64,000 nt of DNA from assembly GCA_964036195.1 (NCBI GenBank), contig OZ038457.1, positions 14,411,147 to 14,475,146 of the forward strand, read 5' to 3'. The position numbers and the translations under genes are program-made. Origin of the DNA: Sphaerolaimus hirsutus. Taxonomy: Eukaryota; Nematoda; Chromadorea; Monhysterida; Sphaerolaimidae. Positions 33,804 to 46,439 of this stretch are shown here, piece by piece; within the stretch, counting starts at the first letter, position 1, and each line of letters starts with the position of its first letter. Below the pieces are notes generated by a model. That model did not search any database. It had not been told where the DNA came from and was given only the letters and a program-made list of their open reading frames with translations.

Positions 33804-34253
33804 TACCGTATTTCTTCTAATAGAAGGGCGGGTCTCCAATAGAAGGGCGTCTCTAATAGAAGGTACACTTTTTCGACTTAATTTGGGCTACGAAATAAAT
33901 ACAAGGGCGGTCTCCAATAGAAGGTACACAGAGTTTTGGACTTGTGCCAAATGCATAAAAAAATCAAAAAAAATCAGCGGACGCTGTGATTTAATGATTT
34001 GATTTAATTCAATTGATTTTGTCCTATTTTCACATCAAATGTTGAATGAATTTTCACTATGTATCGTCATTCTACGCACTGTCTGTTACGTAACACTTGA
34101 AAACTTTGGCAGAACTGAAAACGATTGACTGAAAAGTTTACGAAAAAAATAGAAGGGCGGTCTCCAATAGAAGGGCGTCTCCAATAGAAGGGCGGGTAAA
34201 AAAGTTGACGAAAAAATAGAAGGGCGCCCTGCTATCAGAAGAAATACGGTATA
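33804..34253. repeat. TACCGTATTTCTTC foldback, 'AATAGAAGGGCGG' arms
   Basis: Starts taccgtatttcttctaatag, ends agaagaaatacggta. Arms repeat tccaatagaagggcg. A 110-bp deletion derivative of the same family is at 35284-35395. Confidence 0.75.
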
Positions 34254-34331
34254 TCAATGTTTATTGTATATTAATTTTGACGTTCACACCTTTAGTTGTA
34301 CGCAATTCTCAGCAAAGTCACGAGGCTTCTC

Positions 34332-34720
34332 AGGTGCCACTCCCAGACCCTGTAAAAGTGTTAAAGACCCTGTATAATGTCATGTTCATGTGTCATGTAA
34401 AAGACTCTGTAAAATGTCATGTGTCATGTAAATGACCCCATAAAGTGTCAAATGTCATGTAAAAACCCTGTAAAGTGTCAAATGTCATGTAAGAGACGCT
34501 GTCAAGTGTCATGTGTATCCCAATCTTATTTTATCGTATCCAAATCTTATGTTTTTGTATCCAAATCATACTTTTTGACATTAGATTTGGATACATAAAC
34601 ATAAGGTTTGGATATACATGTCACTTTACAGGGTCTTTTACATGACATTTGACACTTTACAGGGTCTGTAACATGACATTTGACACTTTACAGGGTCTTT
34701 TACAGGGTCTGGGAGTGCCC
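34332..34720. repeat. Foldback 'ACCCTGTAAAGTGTCAAATG' family with 'TATCCAAATCTTATG' core
   Basis: Outer edges cactcccagaccctgtaaaa and acagggtctgggagtg. Arms repeat gtgtcaaatgtcatgtaa; the core palindrome of tatccaaatcttatg is at about 34510-34615. Confidence 0.75.
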
Positions 34721-35283
34721 CCAGGTGGGCGCCGTCCACGCTCGAAAAGGGTCGCGCTCGTCGCCGCGGCGCTACTCGCCTCGGGCGGCGGCAGTTGTTT
34801 CGCCGTCGTCCGAGCGGCTTGCCTGCGATTTGCTGATTTGCATGTGCGCCGCACTTCCTAGCTAAGTTAATTACATCGCATGCGCGGCGGCGCGGCGTCA
34901 TTTTTGCGACGCGCATTACTCATCGCGAATAAAGTGAATTTTCAGTAGTTTGCCATCGAGGTTTGCCATCGTTTGCATGCGACGTTTGTAGTTTGAATAC
35001 TTTTGATCTTTGATGGGACCGATTTATTGGTCGCGCCGCTTTACTTATTGGTGAAGCCACTTCACGATTTTGCGTCGGCCCATGATGTCTGCAAACGCAT
35101 AAAATAGATCTCCATGCTCGGTTTTATATGAATATAGCGGTACCCAAATTCGCCGCGCGTAAGCCCAAATCAGAGTACCGGAGTTTACGAAGACCTTTTC
35201 TCTCATTTTACTGTACATGTAAATATTGTACGATAAAAAATGAGGTAATATTTACCTTTCGAATTACTTTTATTTGGAGGGGA
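34721..35283. other. Short CpG-rich patch then AT-rich DNA, no gene seen
   Basis: 34721-34900 is GC- and CpG-rich with open frames on both strands but no exon signals; the rest is AT-rich. Confidence 0.4.
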
Positions 35284-35456
35284 TACCTTATTTCTTCTAA
35301 TAGAAGAGCGCCGTTCTATTTTTTTCGTCAACTATTTTACCTGCCGTTCTATTGGAGGTATGCCGTTCTATCAGAAGAAATACGGAAAATATTTTCATAC
35401 CTCTAGTATCTTAGTTTAAGATTTTATTCAACTCCCCCGAATATACCGAATATAAA

Positions 35457-35630
35457 TATGCCGTATTTCCTCGAAATCTCCCCGGGGGGGGGGGGTGATT
35501 GTTCCAGAGTGAAAATTTTGAGGGGGGTTAAACGAGGGGGGTATTTCGAGGGGGGGGGGGCTTATTATTTCGCGATAAAATTTTTGATAGTGCCCATTTC
35601 GAGGGGGGTATTTCGAGGAATACAGATTTC
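35457..35630. repeat. TACCGTATTT foldback, G-tract arms, short copy
   Basis: From gccgtatttcctcgaaat to tttcgaggaatac, with long G runs and ggggggtatttcgagg words. Confidence 0.7.
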
Positions 35631-35632
35631 GT

Positions 35633-36650
35633 CCGTATATACCTATATACCAATCAACCGAAATTTAGAAAAAATTGGGAAACATAAATCAACTTTGAAC
35701 GCAGTTGACGCAATTTCGGTCGAAAACTAAACTAGTGTGTGCACGCAAAATCTGTCCCATCGCTAATGCAGTGCTCTCAACACTGAGAGCTTCCTACATG
35801 GTGTGTTGTTGGCGGCAAAAAAACGCCAAATTAAATCAGCCCTACGCGTTGTTTCTGTACATGGCCGCCATTATAAAGAAGGTTGAATCAGGCAACGTGT
35901 CGGCAAAGTTCGGATGCAAAGATATCTGAGCGCCAAAAAATTGTGCCGGACCAATTTTATTTCCGTGACCTAAATATGTCTCCTCCATTTTGAACGGATA
36001 TAGGTAATCAGCCTAAAAGATGCACCTGCGCACCTGGCGCTGAAAATCGCAGTGGGTGTTCCCCAGCGGACACAGGGGCCAGGTAGAATTGGGATGTAGG
36101 GCGCACGTGAGGCGCCCTACACTCGAGTTTCACCGGCACGGCCGCGGGGGTATCTTGAATTTTTACCGTCCTGGCTTTGCATGGATAGTATATCGCTCCT
36201 CCGGAGGGATAGATAACTGGAAAAACACTTTTTTTGGGGTGGTTGAGCAAAAATTTGAGTTCTATTCATTTTTCTCAAATATAAATAGCTGAGCAGCCTC
36301 CGCGAAAGATAGATAGCTGGGCGGTCTGGGGGCTACCCTTCTGCAACCCCCCCCCCCCCATTGAAGACCCCTGCACGGCCGATTGACCAAAATTGTGCGC
36401 GCAATTTAGTACGCTTACTTGTAACTCACTGCGCCTTACATGCACCTTAGGTTCTAATTGAATTTGGGGCTGGACTGGAGTTCCGTAAAGCAGAGGTACC
36501 AGGGCAAAGTCGCCAGACGATGTTCCTGTTTTTCACAACTGTACATAGGTACATACACATTTAGCATGCTCTTATGAATATCATTATGCACGCGGTCGCA
36601 TGACGCACGACGATTTTAGACAAAACTTGCGGTCATAGCTAAATCAGAGT
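35633..36650. other. Mixed stretch with a CTATCTATC-family fragment
   Basis: No exon seen. 36170-36360 contains the cctccggagggatagata words and a poly-C run of the composite family at 22655. The remainder is unclassified. Confidence 0.4.
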
Positions 36651-36651
36651 T

Positions 36652-37120
36652 GTTAAACGTATTTAACTTTTTTCAAAGTAAACGTAGACGTAAAGTATAT
36701 TAATCTTTATCACTGCTGAGTATAATTTTTTTACGTTTTTACGTTTACACTGCGTGAGTAAACTACTTTTTTTCAGTGAAAACGTAAAAGTGGGTATTTT
36801 TCCTCCCAGTTAACGTAAAAGCGAGTATATTATTTGGCAGAAAATGAAAAAGTTAGTGATTTTAAAATTCCACTCTGGAAGACATGAAAGATGTGTTTTC
36901 TTTCTCTTGATCAGTATTTCTTAGGAATCTGATATGCTTTTATTCAAGGTTTCTTTATTTTCTAGGTAAGGGATTGTAAATGCCCCTCAAAATACGTTTT
37001 CTGTACTCGCATTGTACCGGTATTTTTACTGCAGGAAACATAAACGTTTTTTTTCAGTACTCGAGTGTAGGTAAACTCTACGTTTTTTTCGAGTAAACGT
37101 CAATAGGTTTCAACAACTAT
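36652..37120. repeat. hAT-like 'ACGTAAACG' foldback, complete-looking copy
   Basis: Left end cagagttgttaaacgtattt, right end gtcaataggtttcaacaact, with the family words between. The outer CAGAGTTG suits a hAT-type terminus; a target duplication is not clear. Confidence 0.65.
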
Positions 37121-37128
37121 TTATGAGC

Positions 37129-37585
37129 TACCGTATCTCCTCGAAATACCCCCGGGGGGTTTATTTTTTCAGAGTGAGAATTTTGAGGGGGGGGGGTTAA
37201 ACGAGGGGGGGGGTTATTATTTCGCCAGAAATTTTTTGAAATCCCAGTACTAAAATGTCGTCTGAAACGTACGCAGACGTCTAAAAATGCAACAAATATC
37301 GCCATTTATAAGACTCTAAAGATATTTATCAGTGTGTAGACGTACAAACACTGTTCTCACATAACAGAGTCATCGTTTTTAACGTGTGTTCTGCATTGCC
37401 TGGATGACAAACCGCAGCCTTTGTCATTTACGTTCTCTATACACGAAATTTGGGGGGGGGTATTTCGAGGGGGGGGGTTTATAAGTTCATAGTGTCCATT
37501 TTGAGGGGGGGGGTATTTCGAGGGGGGGGGGGTATTTCGAGGGGGGGGGGTATTTCGAGGGGGGGTATTTCGAGGAAATACGGTA
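37129..37585. repeat. TACCGTATTT foldback, G-tract arms, 457 bp
   Basis: Starts taccgtatctcctcgaaata, ends cgaggaaatacggta; the right arm alone holds about five gggggtatttcgagg units. Confidence 0.75.
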
Positions 37586-37867
37586 AATAGTGTTTGTAAC
37601 CTGAAAAGTGCGAAATACAATAGGACCGTAATGGCGACCGGGCAGCAGTCTCAACCTGAATATGGGATCTGTTACAGTTGGAAATCTAATTGTTGCAAAA
37701 CTGTAATTACAGTAATAATAAAGTTGCAGTTGCAGTTGCTGTACCAGTACTTATGTTATTTTTATCGTTATCTGGTAATGGCCCTGTAACTTCAGTTGGA
37801 TAAATATTTTCACATATGAAAATTCACACTTTATGTACCAGGCTGTTTTTTACAAATACCTGTGATG

Positions 37868-38095
37868 CGCAACGATGGAAAAAACACAGAAATTGAACAC
37901 AGAAACTCATTGAGTTTCTGTGTTTTTGTTTTACACAGAAACACGGAAACTCATAAATTTAGAAAAACTCAAAACTCAAACGAGTTTTTTTTTGGAGAAC
38001 ACAGAAACACAGAAACACAGAAACACGGAAACACAGAAAAGTTTTTTGAGTTTTTGTGTTTTTTTCAGCGAAGTGGTTGAACGCACATTAATTCA
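37868..38095. repeat. 'ACACAGAAACACGGAAACTC' word repeat
   Basis: Tandem degenerate aacacagaaac units with an inverted cattgagtttctgtgttttt segment. The same words recur at 38815-39050, 41780-41900 and 42044-43140. Confidence 0.7.
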
Positions 38096-38247
38096 GTTAA
38101 ACTAAACATAATAAGATAAGCATGTATAGTATGTAATTATGTACCTACATAATGTATTCATATTTTATAATGGTACAAAAAAGAAATTAAAGATGGCATG
38201 CACATCTCATGGTAGATTTGACAATTTAAGTTTCAACATTTAAGTAT

Positions 38248-38583
38248 ACCTTATTACCTTGAATAAACCCCCCCTTGAATTAACTCCCCTCAAAATGGAC
38301 TGGTGAAATAATAAGCCCCGCCCCCTCAAAATACCCCCCTCCGGGATGATGTAAATCATGTATCCAATGTACATGATGTATTTATTACTGCTAATTTGCA
38401 TCACAGCTACACATAGACTGTACTAGGTTGTGTAGCTGACTACATGTTTATTTCAAATATATCCTGTTTGTACGCATTTATAACCTGTTTTGGGTACGTA
38501 AATGCCTACTATTTTCTATGATCCTTACAAAACTTTCTGACGAAATAATAATGCCAATGGGGGTATTTCGAGGTAATATGGTA
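38248..38583. repeat. TACCGTATTT-type foldback, diverged
   Basis: Begins taccttattaccttgaataa, ends cgaggtaatatggta. C-tract words on the left and a gatgtaaatcatgtatcc palindrome inside, as in the 19454 copy. Confidence 0.65.
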
Positions 38584-38589
38584 GTTGTA

Positions 38590-39050
38590 GTTCAAATCAA
38601 TTCCGTAGTTTTCCATACAGTGCACATCCATTGAAGAATTTTGGAGTACTGCGTAAATTGTTGTTTCTGGGCATTTTGTTGCTGGTGTTGTGATGTTGAT
38701 GTCCTCATTGTGGACATTTTTAAGGACTATTTTGACACTTGCATGAATACACAAATGTTATGTGGGGTTAAAACATGTGCAAAACCAATATTTTATAAGA
38801 AAACCACTGTTTCCAGATCGAAATGCTGTAAATCAAAATTTTTGGGGGAAAACTCGAATTTTTTGGAAAAAAACTCGAGTTTTTTTGAAAAAAACTCAAA
38901 AAACTCAAGTTTTTCCAAAAAACACAGAAATAAAAACAGAGTTACTCAAGTTTTTTTCAAGGAAAAAACTCAAAACACAGGTATTCATTTTTGAAAAACT
39001 CAAAACACAGAAAGTGTTTTTTTTTGGAGAACTTACCCATCGTTGGTGAT
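38590..39050. repeat. Second 'AACTCAAAACACAG' word array
   Basis: 38815-39030 repeats aaactcgagtttttt and aactcaaaacacag. The edge ttacccatcgttggtg also occurs at 43135-43152, suggesting a shared element end. Confidence 0.6.
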
Positions 39051-39477
39051 GCGACGCAGCCAATTCAAAATACCGAAATAGATGTATGTATTCAGTTACC
39101 GTCTCCAAAAGTACAGTAACCTACTTTTCTCAGATCTGACTAGGTAGGTATTATACCCGGGAATGCAGTTTTAAATTTCCAAAACCAATCGTTTCAAGCT
39201 CTAACTGTTTACCTGCAGGTGGCTTGAAAATATGGCACAGTAATTTTTAAACAGCTCAGTGTGGCCTACCGGCGCCTGCGGACATCTATTGACTACACGG
39301 CGGGCACATGGGCTGTTAACGTATTTACTGGACCGTTCTGTTCGTGTCACCCGTTCATATTTCCTTCGCCCCGTTCAATCCCACGTTGTGCGGAATTTAA
39401 TTAGCCGGACACGTTTGTTTTTTAAGCCGCCAATCAGAACCACAAACCGTGGGGCAGCGCACATGTACGGGGCAGAT

Positions 39478-40170
39478 TACCGTATTTCCTCGAAATACCC
39501 CCAGGGGGTTATTTCTCTCAAAATGAGTGCAAATTTTGAGGAGGGGTACTCCGCCCTCGAGGGGGCGGAGCTTATTATGTGTAGCTGCGATGAAAACTGG
39601 CAGGAATTAATACATCATCTAAATATTTACCGTATTTCCTCGAAATCCCCTCCCCCCTTGAATTAACCCCCCTCGAAATACTCCCAGGTGTTTTCGAACT
39701 GAGGAAACAACGACCCCCCCCCCTCGAAATACCCCCTCTTGAATGAGGTACATCATGTATACGATGTACACCATGTATTTATTGGGGCCAAATCTCATCG
39801 CAGCTATACATAGAGTAGTTTGTATAGCTAGGTATCTAGGTACATTTGTATGTTCGAATATGTCCCGTTTGGTGATGTTTATTACTAGTTTTAGGTACGT
39901 AAAAGCCCATTCTTTACTACGATATTTACGAAAATTTCTGGCGAAAATATTACCCCCTCGAATAAGCTCCCCTCGAAACACACCCCCTCAAAATTTCCAC
40001 TCTGAAAAAATAAACCCCCTGGAGGTATTTCGAGGAAACATTCGCGCTTCCGGGAAGCATCATGCATCATAATGATTAGCATCATTCCAGACGGGGGGGT
40101 ATTTCGAGGGGGGGGGGTAAATTTTTCCTTAGCTCGCTCAGACATGGAGGTATTCCGAGGAAATACGGTA
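39478..40170. repeat. Cluster of TACCGTATTT C/G-tract foldbacks
   Basis: At least two copies in tandem: 39478-39590 and 39628-40170. The second ends cgaggaaatacggta and contains another inserted fragment at 40040-40140. Confidence 0.65.
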
Positions 40171-40450
40171 GATAGTATTCACAGTGTATGGAGCTGCCCG
40201 AAAAGAATGCGTCGAGTCAATTAGATTCCATATTAAATTTGACACATGTTTACCCGCGTATTCAACTATGCAGCCACTCCGATAGCTCGTATTTAAATAT
40301 ATTTCGAAATCCATAAACTTCGAATGGCTTACACTAGTTAATGCCACCGCGCATTTAACGAGCTAAAATTGGCCGCGTGAGACTTGTAAAAGTAGCTGGC
40401 TTCAGAGCGCTCCTGGGCGGCTCGGATTGTGCGTAATGTGACGACGACCT

Positions 40451-40692
40451 GGTGCCAGTTCCGCAAAATGGGAAGTGAGAAGTGAAATGGCAAAGGCGAA
40501 GTAAAAGCGCAAAGGCGAAGTGAAACGGCAAGTGAATTGGCAAAAGCGATATAAAAATATAAAATAAAAAGTAATTTCTCTTTGCTTTTGCCATTCCACT
40601 TGCCAATTCACTTGCCATTTCACTTCGCCTTTGCGCTTTTATTTAGCCTTTGCCATTTCACTTCTCACTTCTCACTTTGCAGAACTGGCACC
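40451..40692. repeat. Foldback MITE, 'GCGAAGTGAAATTGGCAAAA' word family, copy 3
   Basis: Edges ggtgccagttccgcaaa and ttgcagaactggcacc are inverted; arms as in 674-890. Confidence 0.75.
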
Positions 40693-41237
40693 TGTGGTGA
40701 GAGCGGCGCGGCGCAGCCCGGCTCGCTCAAATTGCGCCGCAGTGACGCTCGGCCGCTGAGTGTGATTTGCTCGCTTAGATTTGCCTCTGTCTGTGCTTAT
40801 AAATAAATACATAAATACACGGCATACTTATTCACCATGTATGATAAATGAATACAAAATGCAGCGTCACTATCACAGTGGACTGAAAGTTGCAGTTGCA
40901 TTTACAGTTGCTGCAATACTCGCTTCCCGTGCCCCTATTTATAGCTTGAACCGCAATTTTTCAGCCTTTGTGTGCCAATGTTTTTCAGGATGTCTTTTCA
41001 AACTTTACATCCACCCTCCCGGCAAATTCGGTCAGAGCGGAATGTGCTGCGCTCATTTTTCTTTCCATTTTGCCTGGCTAGACTAAAATTCCATGCGGAT
41101 GCTTGCACTCAATAATGGGAAGTATTCTTAGAAACATTTTCTGTGTTTTGAGTTTTCCAAAATCGAGTACCTGTGTTTTGGAATGTGCTGGAAATGAAAG
41201 ATTGCAATTTTTTACTGGGAATTTGGCATTCTCCATG
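40693..41237. other. Unclassified stretch, no gene seen
   Basis: A short CpG-rich patch to about 40790, then mixed sequence with no exon signal or repeat I recognise. Confidence 0.4.
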
Positions 41238-41238
41238 A

Positions 41239-41570
41239 TACCGTATTTGCTTGAATAGTTCCCCCCTTGAATAATTCCCCCCTCGAATAATCCCCCCTGT
41301 AAGATGAGTGACGAAATAATAATTACCCCCTCGAATAATCCCCCCCCCTTTAGAGATTTGATTAATTTGTTCTACCTAATTTTAACAAAAATGGCACATT
41401 ATTGTGTTTATAAAGCATTTTTCGGGAAATGAATTGATGGAAACATGCTTGAAAATTTTGACAAAATAATAATTCCCCCCTTGAATAATTCCCCCCTCGA
41501 ATAGTTCCCCCCTCAAAAATGTCTGACGAAATAATAATCCCCCAGGGGGATTATTCAAGCAAATATGGTA
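41239..41570. repeat. TACCGTATTTGCTTG foldback
   Basis: Starts taccgtatttgcttgaatag, ends caagcaaatatggta; arms repeat cccccctcgaataattcc. A sister of the cgaggaaatacggta family with a different internal word. Confidence 0.7.
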
Positions 41571-41609
41571 TTTTACTTTATTGTTTACACTTTGCATGAA
41601 ATTTTACAG

Positions 41610-43140
41610 GAACTCTGATCGCCACCAGAAAAACATCACTGCCTGCCTTGAAATGTAGGAAAAAGCACCACAGAAATCAACAAACATGTGCGCATGGTCA
41701 GCATCAACAAAACCCCATGCAGGGGTCTTCAATGTGGTTGCTGAGAGGGGGCCCTCCCAAACAACATTTCTGTGTTTTCCGTGCTTCCCAATACAATACA
41801 ATACATTCTGTGTTCTCCAATACAAAAACTGAATTTTGCAGTTTGCATGTTTCTGTGTAAAACAAAAACACAGAAACCCAATGAGTCTGTGTTTTAATAT
41901 GTACGTTTTTGTTATTGTTGGTTGCAATGAGAAAGCTGATAAGTGCCCCCAATCCGAATACTGGTTGAAACGCGGTGGTATTCACATCAACTAGTGCCGC
42001 CGATGTGAAAATTCGTTCCCAATTCAACCAAAATGTAGGGTGTCAACCAACGATGGCAAAAACACACATATTAAATACGGAAACTCAATGAGTTTCCGTG
42101 TTTTTGTTTAACACGGAAACACGGAAACTCAGCAATTTAGAAAAACACGGAAACTCAAATGAGTTTTTTTTCAGAGAACACAGAAACACGGAAACACAGA
42201 AAATACGGAAATGTTTTTTGAGTTTTTTTCAGGCACATGATTTGAACTGAACAATGTGAGTATGAACATACATAATGTATGTGTGTATAGTATTTTATAT
42301 GTATTTACATGAGTCAGTTAATCAGGCTCTCAATAAACATGTTTCTGATGAGCTGAAATGGTTTTTGCAAAAGAATGTGATGATTTGATGAAGAAAAAAG
42401 ATTTTGCTGCTGTCAAGTTTTGGTGTGGTTTTGGAGACAAGGCGGTGTACTTAGCATGCCAGTGTCCACTGACAGCGTGGAGGGTCCCTTAAGCCAGTGC
42501 CCAGGATATTGGGCGCTAGGCATCTCCATATGAACCCATTTTCTCTTGAATGTGATTTTTTGTTGAAATTTAATATGAGGTGTTTTGGGATGGGTAAGTA
42601 GTTCAGATACGTTGAAGGCTTCAACGATGTGCATGTTCAAGTACAGTTGCAGTTTAATCACACAGTACAACATACAGTGCACATCCATCGAAGTATTTTA
42701 TTGTACAGTGTGAATTGTTGTTTTTTGACATTTTGTTGATGCTTATCCTGTGGAGTGAACATGCTTATTTTTTTGATTTTGTGGACTGTAGTGGACATTT
42801 TTGTGGACTTTTTGACACATGAACAAATATGCAGATCCTCAATATGTGGAACATCTATATCAGCAAAACCTATAGCAAAACCTATATATGATAAAACCCC
42901 TGTTTTCACATCAAAATGCTGTAAAATGCTACTTTTTGTACAAAAACTTGAGCTTTTACCAAAAAACTTGAGTTTTTACAGGAAAACTTGAGTTTTTCCA
43001 GGAAAACTTGAGTTTTTTCAAAAAACACTGAAATAAAACACGGAAACTCAAGTTTTTTTCATGAAAAGAACTCAAAACACAGGTATTCATTTTTGAAAAA
43101 CTCAAAACACAGAAAGTGTTTTTTATTTGAGAACTTACCC
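41610..43140. repeat. Large 'ACACGGAAACTCAAATGAG' word region
   Basis: Word arrays at 41760-41900, 42050-42235 and 42930-43130 frame a non-repetitive centre. gtagggtgtcaaccaacga at 42035 is echoed by tcgttggtgtcaac at 43141, consistent with one element of roughly 1.1 kb ending in TAGGG-type termini. Confidence 0.55.
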
Positions 43141-43144
43141 ATCG

Positions 43145-43698
43145 TTGGTGTCAACAAAAACTTTTTGGCGGAAAACGGAAACGGAAAAAAATTTGCACTT
43201 GCCGGAAAACGGAAATGGAAATGGAAAAATTTTTGCACCTGCCGGGAAACGGAAAACGGAAACATGAGAGGCCGGAAAACGGAAACGGGAAAATTTGCTG
43301 AAATTATGCTGGAAACAGAAAAATTTGCTGAAATTTTGCCGGAAATGGAAAAAAATTGCAAAAATTTATCCAGAGATAAAAAAATTTGCAGAAATCTTGC
43401 TAGAAAAAGAAACAATTCACATAATTGAGAACCTGCATGCATGTTTACCAGTTTGGCTGAAACAGAAAACGGAGAATTGCGCCAGAAAATGAAAAAAAGT
43501 TGGAAAAACAGACAATATAGCTGGAAAATGGAAAAAAGGTGGAAAAATTGAAATTTTAGCTGGAAAACAGAAAATGAGCCAGAAAAATGGAAACGGAACA
43601 AAATTAGCAGCCGGAAAACGGAAACGGAAACGGAAAAAAATTTGCCTGTGGAAAGCGGAAACGGAAAATGGAAAACGGAAAGTTGACAACCTACCAAA
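43145..43698. repeat. 'GGAAAACGGAAACGG' word array
   Basis: Degenerate tandem ggaaaacggaaacgg units ending gttgacaacctacc. Its long minus-strand frame rich in Phe, Ser and Val is an artefact of the repeat. Confidence 0.7.
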
Positions 43699-43699
43699 A

Positions 43700-44476
43700 T
43701 GGATCAAATCTCAGAGTGCACTCGAATCAAGTTACTATGCTTTTTATGTTCCGTTAAAGGATGAGTTAATGGTAAATTTTTCAATCAAACGTCAAGCTAA
43801 TGAATTCCCCACGGCACGGAACGGATTCCCGCCAAGCTTCTATTACCCGCTGGATTTTGTAAGGCCATTATCGCATTCGTTGCAATGTGCGGCTACTCTA
43901 TTTTGGGAAACTTTGATGGGAAGCTGCTTTTTTCCTTCAAAGATTCGGTAAGCTTCTTCGAAGCTAAATATATGGTATCACTCCGAATCCCCGAGAGATC
44001 ACTTTGTTAATTGAATGTTTTTGTTGTTGAGTTACCTGTGTCGTGCGGTTTCATCGAGTTTTTCGATTGAATTCCAGTTTTTCAGGTTGCATTTATAGTC
44101 CAATGGCAGCGCGCATCGGCGATACAGACGCTAAACTGTAAACTGTGTGATGGTAAACGTATAAATCGGCTTTGAATGCATCTGAGTTTACCAAAAGGAG
44201 GTGTCTGTCAACTGTAGTTGATGGGGATTGAGAATCACTCATTCCAGTAAACTCAAATACGTTCAAAGCCAATTTATGAGTTTACCGCACACAGTTTACA
44301 GTTTTAGCGTCCGCACACGCATTGTGGTAAAAATGTCCCAAAACTATTTACAGGAACTCATATTTTTTGGTTTTTCCTTCCAGAGCCCAAATTTCCCAAT
44401 TGAAGTTGTGATTGAAATTGAAAATACCTAGTTTCCAAATCGTTGATTGTAATTCAAACTTCATTTCTTAGATATT
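43700..44476. other. Mixed stretch up to the assembly gap
   Basis: 44110-44310 is a diverged copy of the MITE at 31186, with the inverted edges taaactgtaaactg and cacacagtttacagtttta. The rest shows no exon. Confidence 0.45.
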
Positions 44477-44676
44477 NNNNNNNNNNNNNNNNNNNNNNNN
44501 NNNNNNNNNNNNNNNNNNNNNNNNNNNNNNNNNNNNNNNNNNNNNNNNNNNNNNNNNNNNNNNNNNNNNNNNNNNNNNNNNNNNNNNNNNNNNNNNNNNN
44601 NNNNNNNNNNNNNNNNNNNNNNNNNNNNNNNNNNNNNNNNNNNNNNNNNNNNNNNNNNNNNNNNNNNNNNNNNNNN
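44477..44676. other. Assembly gap of 200 N
   Basis: A round-number run of unknown bases, so its true length is probably not known. Confidence 0.98.
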
Positions 44677-45500
44677 GCGACGTGATTCAACCGGCCCAGG
44701 TGCGCCTTGCCGGCCATCGGCGGCGCCCCATGCATGCCGTCACGCCGGTTACACTTGAATGCAACCAGCAACGACCGCCATGTGCAACTGGGCGTGCGGC
44801 GGAACGCAATTGCCGCCACCCGTATAATAAGCCGTCTTGCACAAACAGGTGTCACACATTCCCGTGCGCCCGATTCAAGTGCCCCCGCCGCACTGCACAC
44901 ATGAAAATGGGCCCCGTCGCACAGGGATCAAGTGCGAGACGAGATGCACCGTCGAAGAGAATAAAGTCACAAGTACAAGGTGGCCACGTTGAAACTATTT
45001 AGTGAAATTCGCACACAAATGACCATTCCAACACAACCCGATTGGAATCAAAGGCGAGAATGTCCAAAGTAGCAAATTGTTCAGTGGGCCACACTGTATC
45101 GCATGAGAGCTCTGAGGATATTCGTTCACACGATTCTCGAAGCAGATTATTTTGATCTCAATCAACGCGCGCGTGTAAACCGCGAGCGCGGCTGAGACGC
45201 CGAAATATCCCGAGCTTGTACACCTGGTAAAATCACAACGGAGATCCTGCGAAAAAGCATTTAAAGCGCCAGAGTTGTGAGAAAGAGCGACGGCGCACGG
45301 CACTAAAACAACAGAAATGCGTCGTTTTCACATCGGATCAAAACTACAGCGCATGATCAAGCAGAACATTAATACCGACAACAAAATATCATTGGATGAC
45401 TTTTGCCACCGGCATGATACGTTGCCCTTTGAATGCCAAAAGGCGGCGTTCGTTCGCCCGCACTCGCCGCTGTGATAACGCGAAATGTTCGGCGTGGAAA
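44677..45500. other. CpG-rich, apparently non-coding island 3
   Basis: Starts directly after the gap. Its first 30 bp equal 9965-9994 with one C/T difference, then continue as GC-rich DNA. A GTAAAC site is at 45175-45180. No exon signals. Confidence 0.5.
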
Positions 45501-45834
45501 TGGCAAATTCATGCGATCGCCGCCGGTGTGATGCGATTTGTGTGAAGCTAGGATGAATGTAAATGTTGCGGCTAGTGTCAGAACGTATACTCACCAGATG
45601 GCATGCTTTACACGGAATGTTACAAAAATCTGATGAATTGAGTTTGTTCTGCGATACACGATTCCCAGTGAACAAATACCCCGCGAGAATTTTTTCAAAA
45701 ATATTGGTATATTATTCAGATGATATATTATGCAGTCGTCTGACTTCAGTACGTAAAAGCATAAAAGCCCGTTTTAATTTCGGCTTGTAATTGTGTAAGT
45801 ATCAGCACATCAATTGCCATTGCATTGCATTTAC

Positions 45835-46351
45835 CATAGTTGATAAAACGTATTTACTTTTACTCTATTAATACGTATACTCGAATAGAGAGTAAATACG
45901 TTTACGTTTCCTCTGATAAAGTTCCTGTACTCTCTTTTACATATTTATACTTTTTGAAAGTACTCGAGTACAGATAACGTATTTTTGGTGTTTATATAAT
46001 TTTTCTAGCCATGGAAGTGAGAAAATGGTGAAAAATGGCTAAAAATAAAGAAAAATGGCCAAAAATGGGTAGGTATATCAAATCATATATTGCCAAACAA
46101 TGAAAGTAGGTTTAATTGAAGGTGAAAATGGGCAAAGATATGTAGATTAATGACTTTTGAGTGAAAATTGGGGCAAAATTTCTCAAAAATAATCACTTTT
46201 ACGTTTTTTAGGGGAAAAGTACATTACTCACGTTTACTCATGAGTGAAAGTAAAAAGAATTATTTTACGGTTACTATACTCGGGGTGAGTAAAAATAAAT
46301 ACTTTATGTTAACGTCCACTTTGAAAAAAGTTCAGTACTTTTAACAACTCT
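45835..46351. repeat. hAT-like 'ACGTAAACG' foldback with a gtgaaaaatgg core
   Basis: Left end catagttgataaaacgtatt, right end agtacttttaacaactctg. The core aaaattggggcaaaatttct matches, in complement, the sequence flanking the LTR insertion at 12200. Confidence 0.7.
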
Positions 46352-46439
46352 GGCGTGTGCCAGCGTATTTATGGGACATCATTGGCAAATAATCTCATCT
46401 GAAGTGAAGAAAATAATTAAATAAAAATATTGCCTTCCA

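Noticed and set aside
37440..37585. CRISPR-like regularly spaced repeats
   Set aside because: Repeat units are degenerate, without spacers of constant length, and belong to a eukaryotic foldback family.
43059..43697. A 212-codon minus-strand frame rich in Phe, Ser and Val
   Set aside because: It is a translation of the tandem GGAAAACGGAAA repeat and has no non-repetitive domain.
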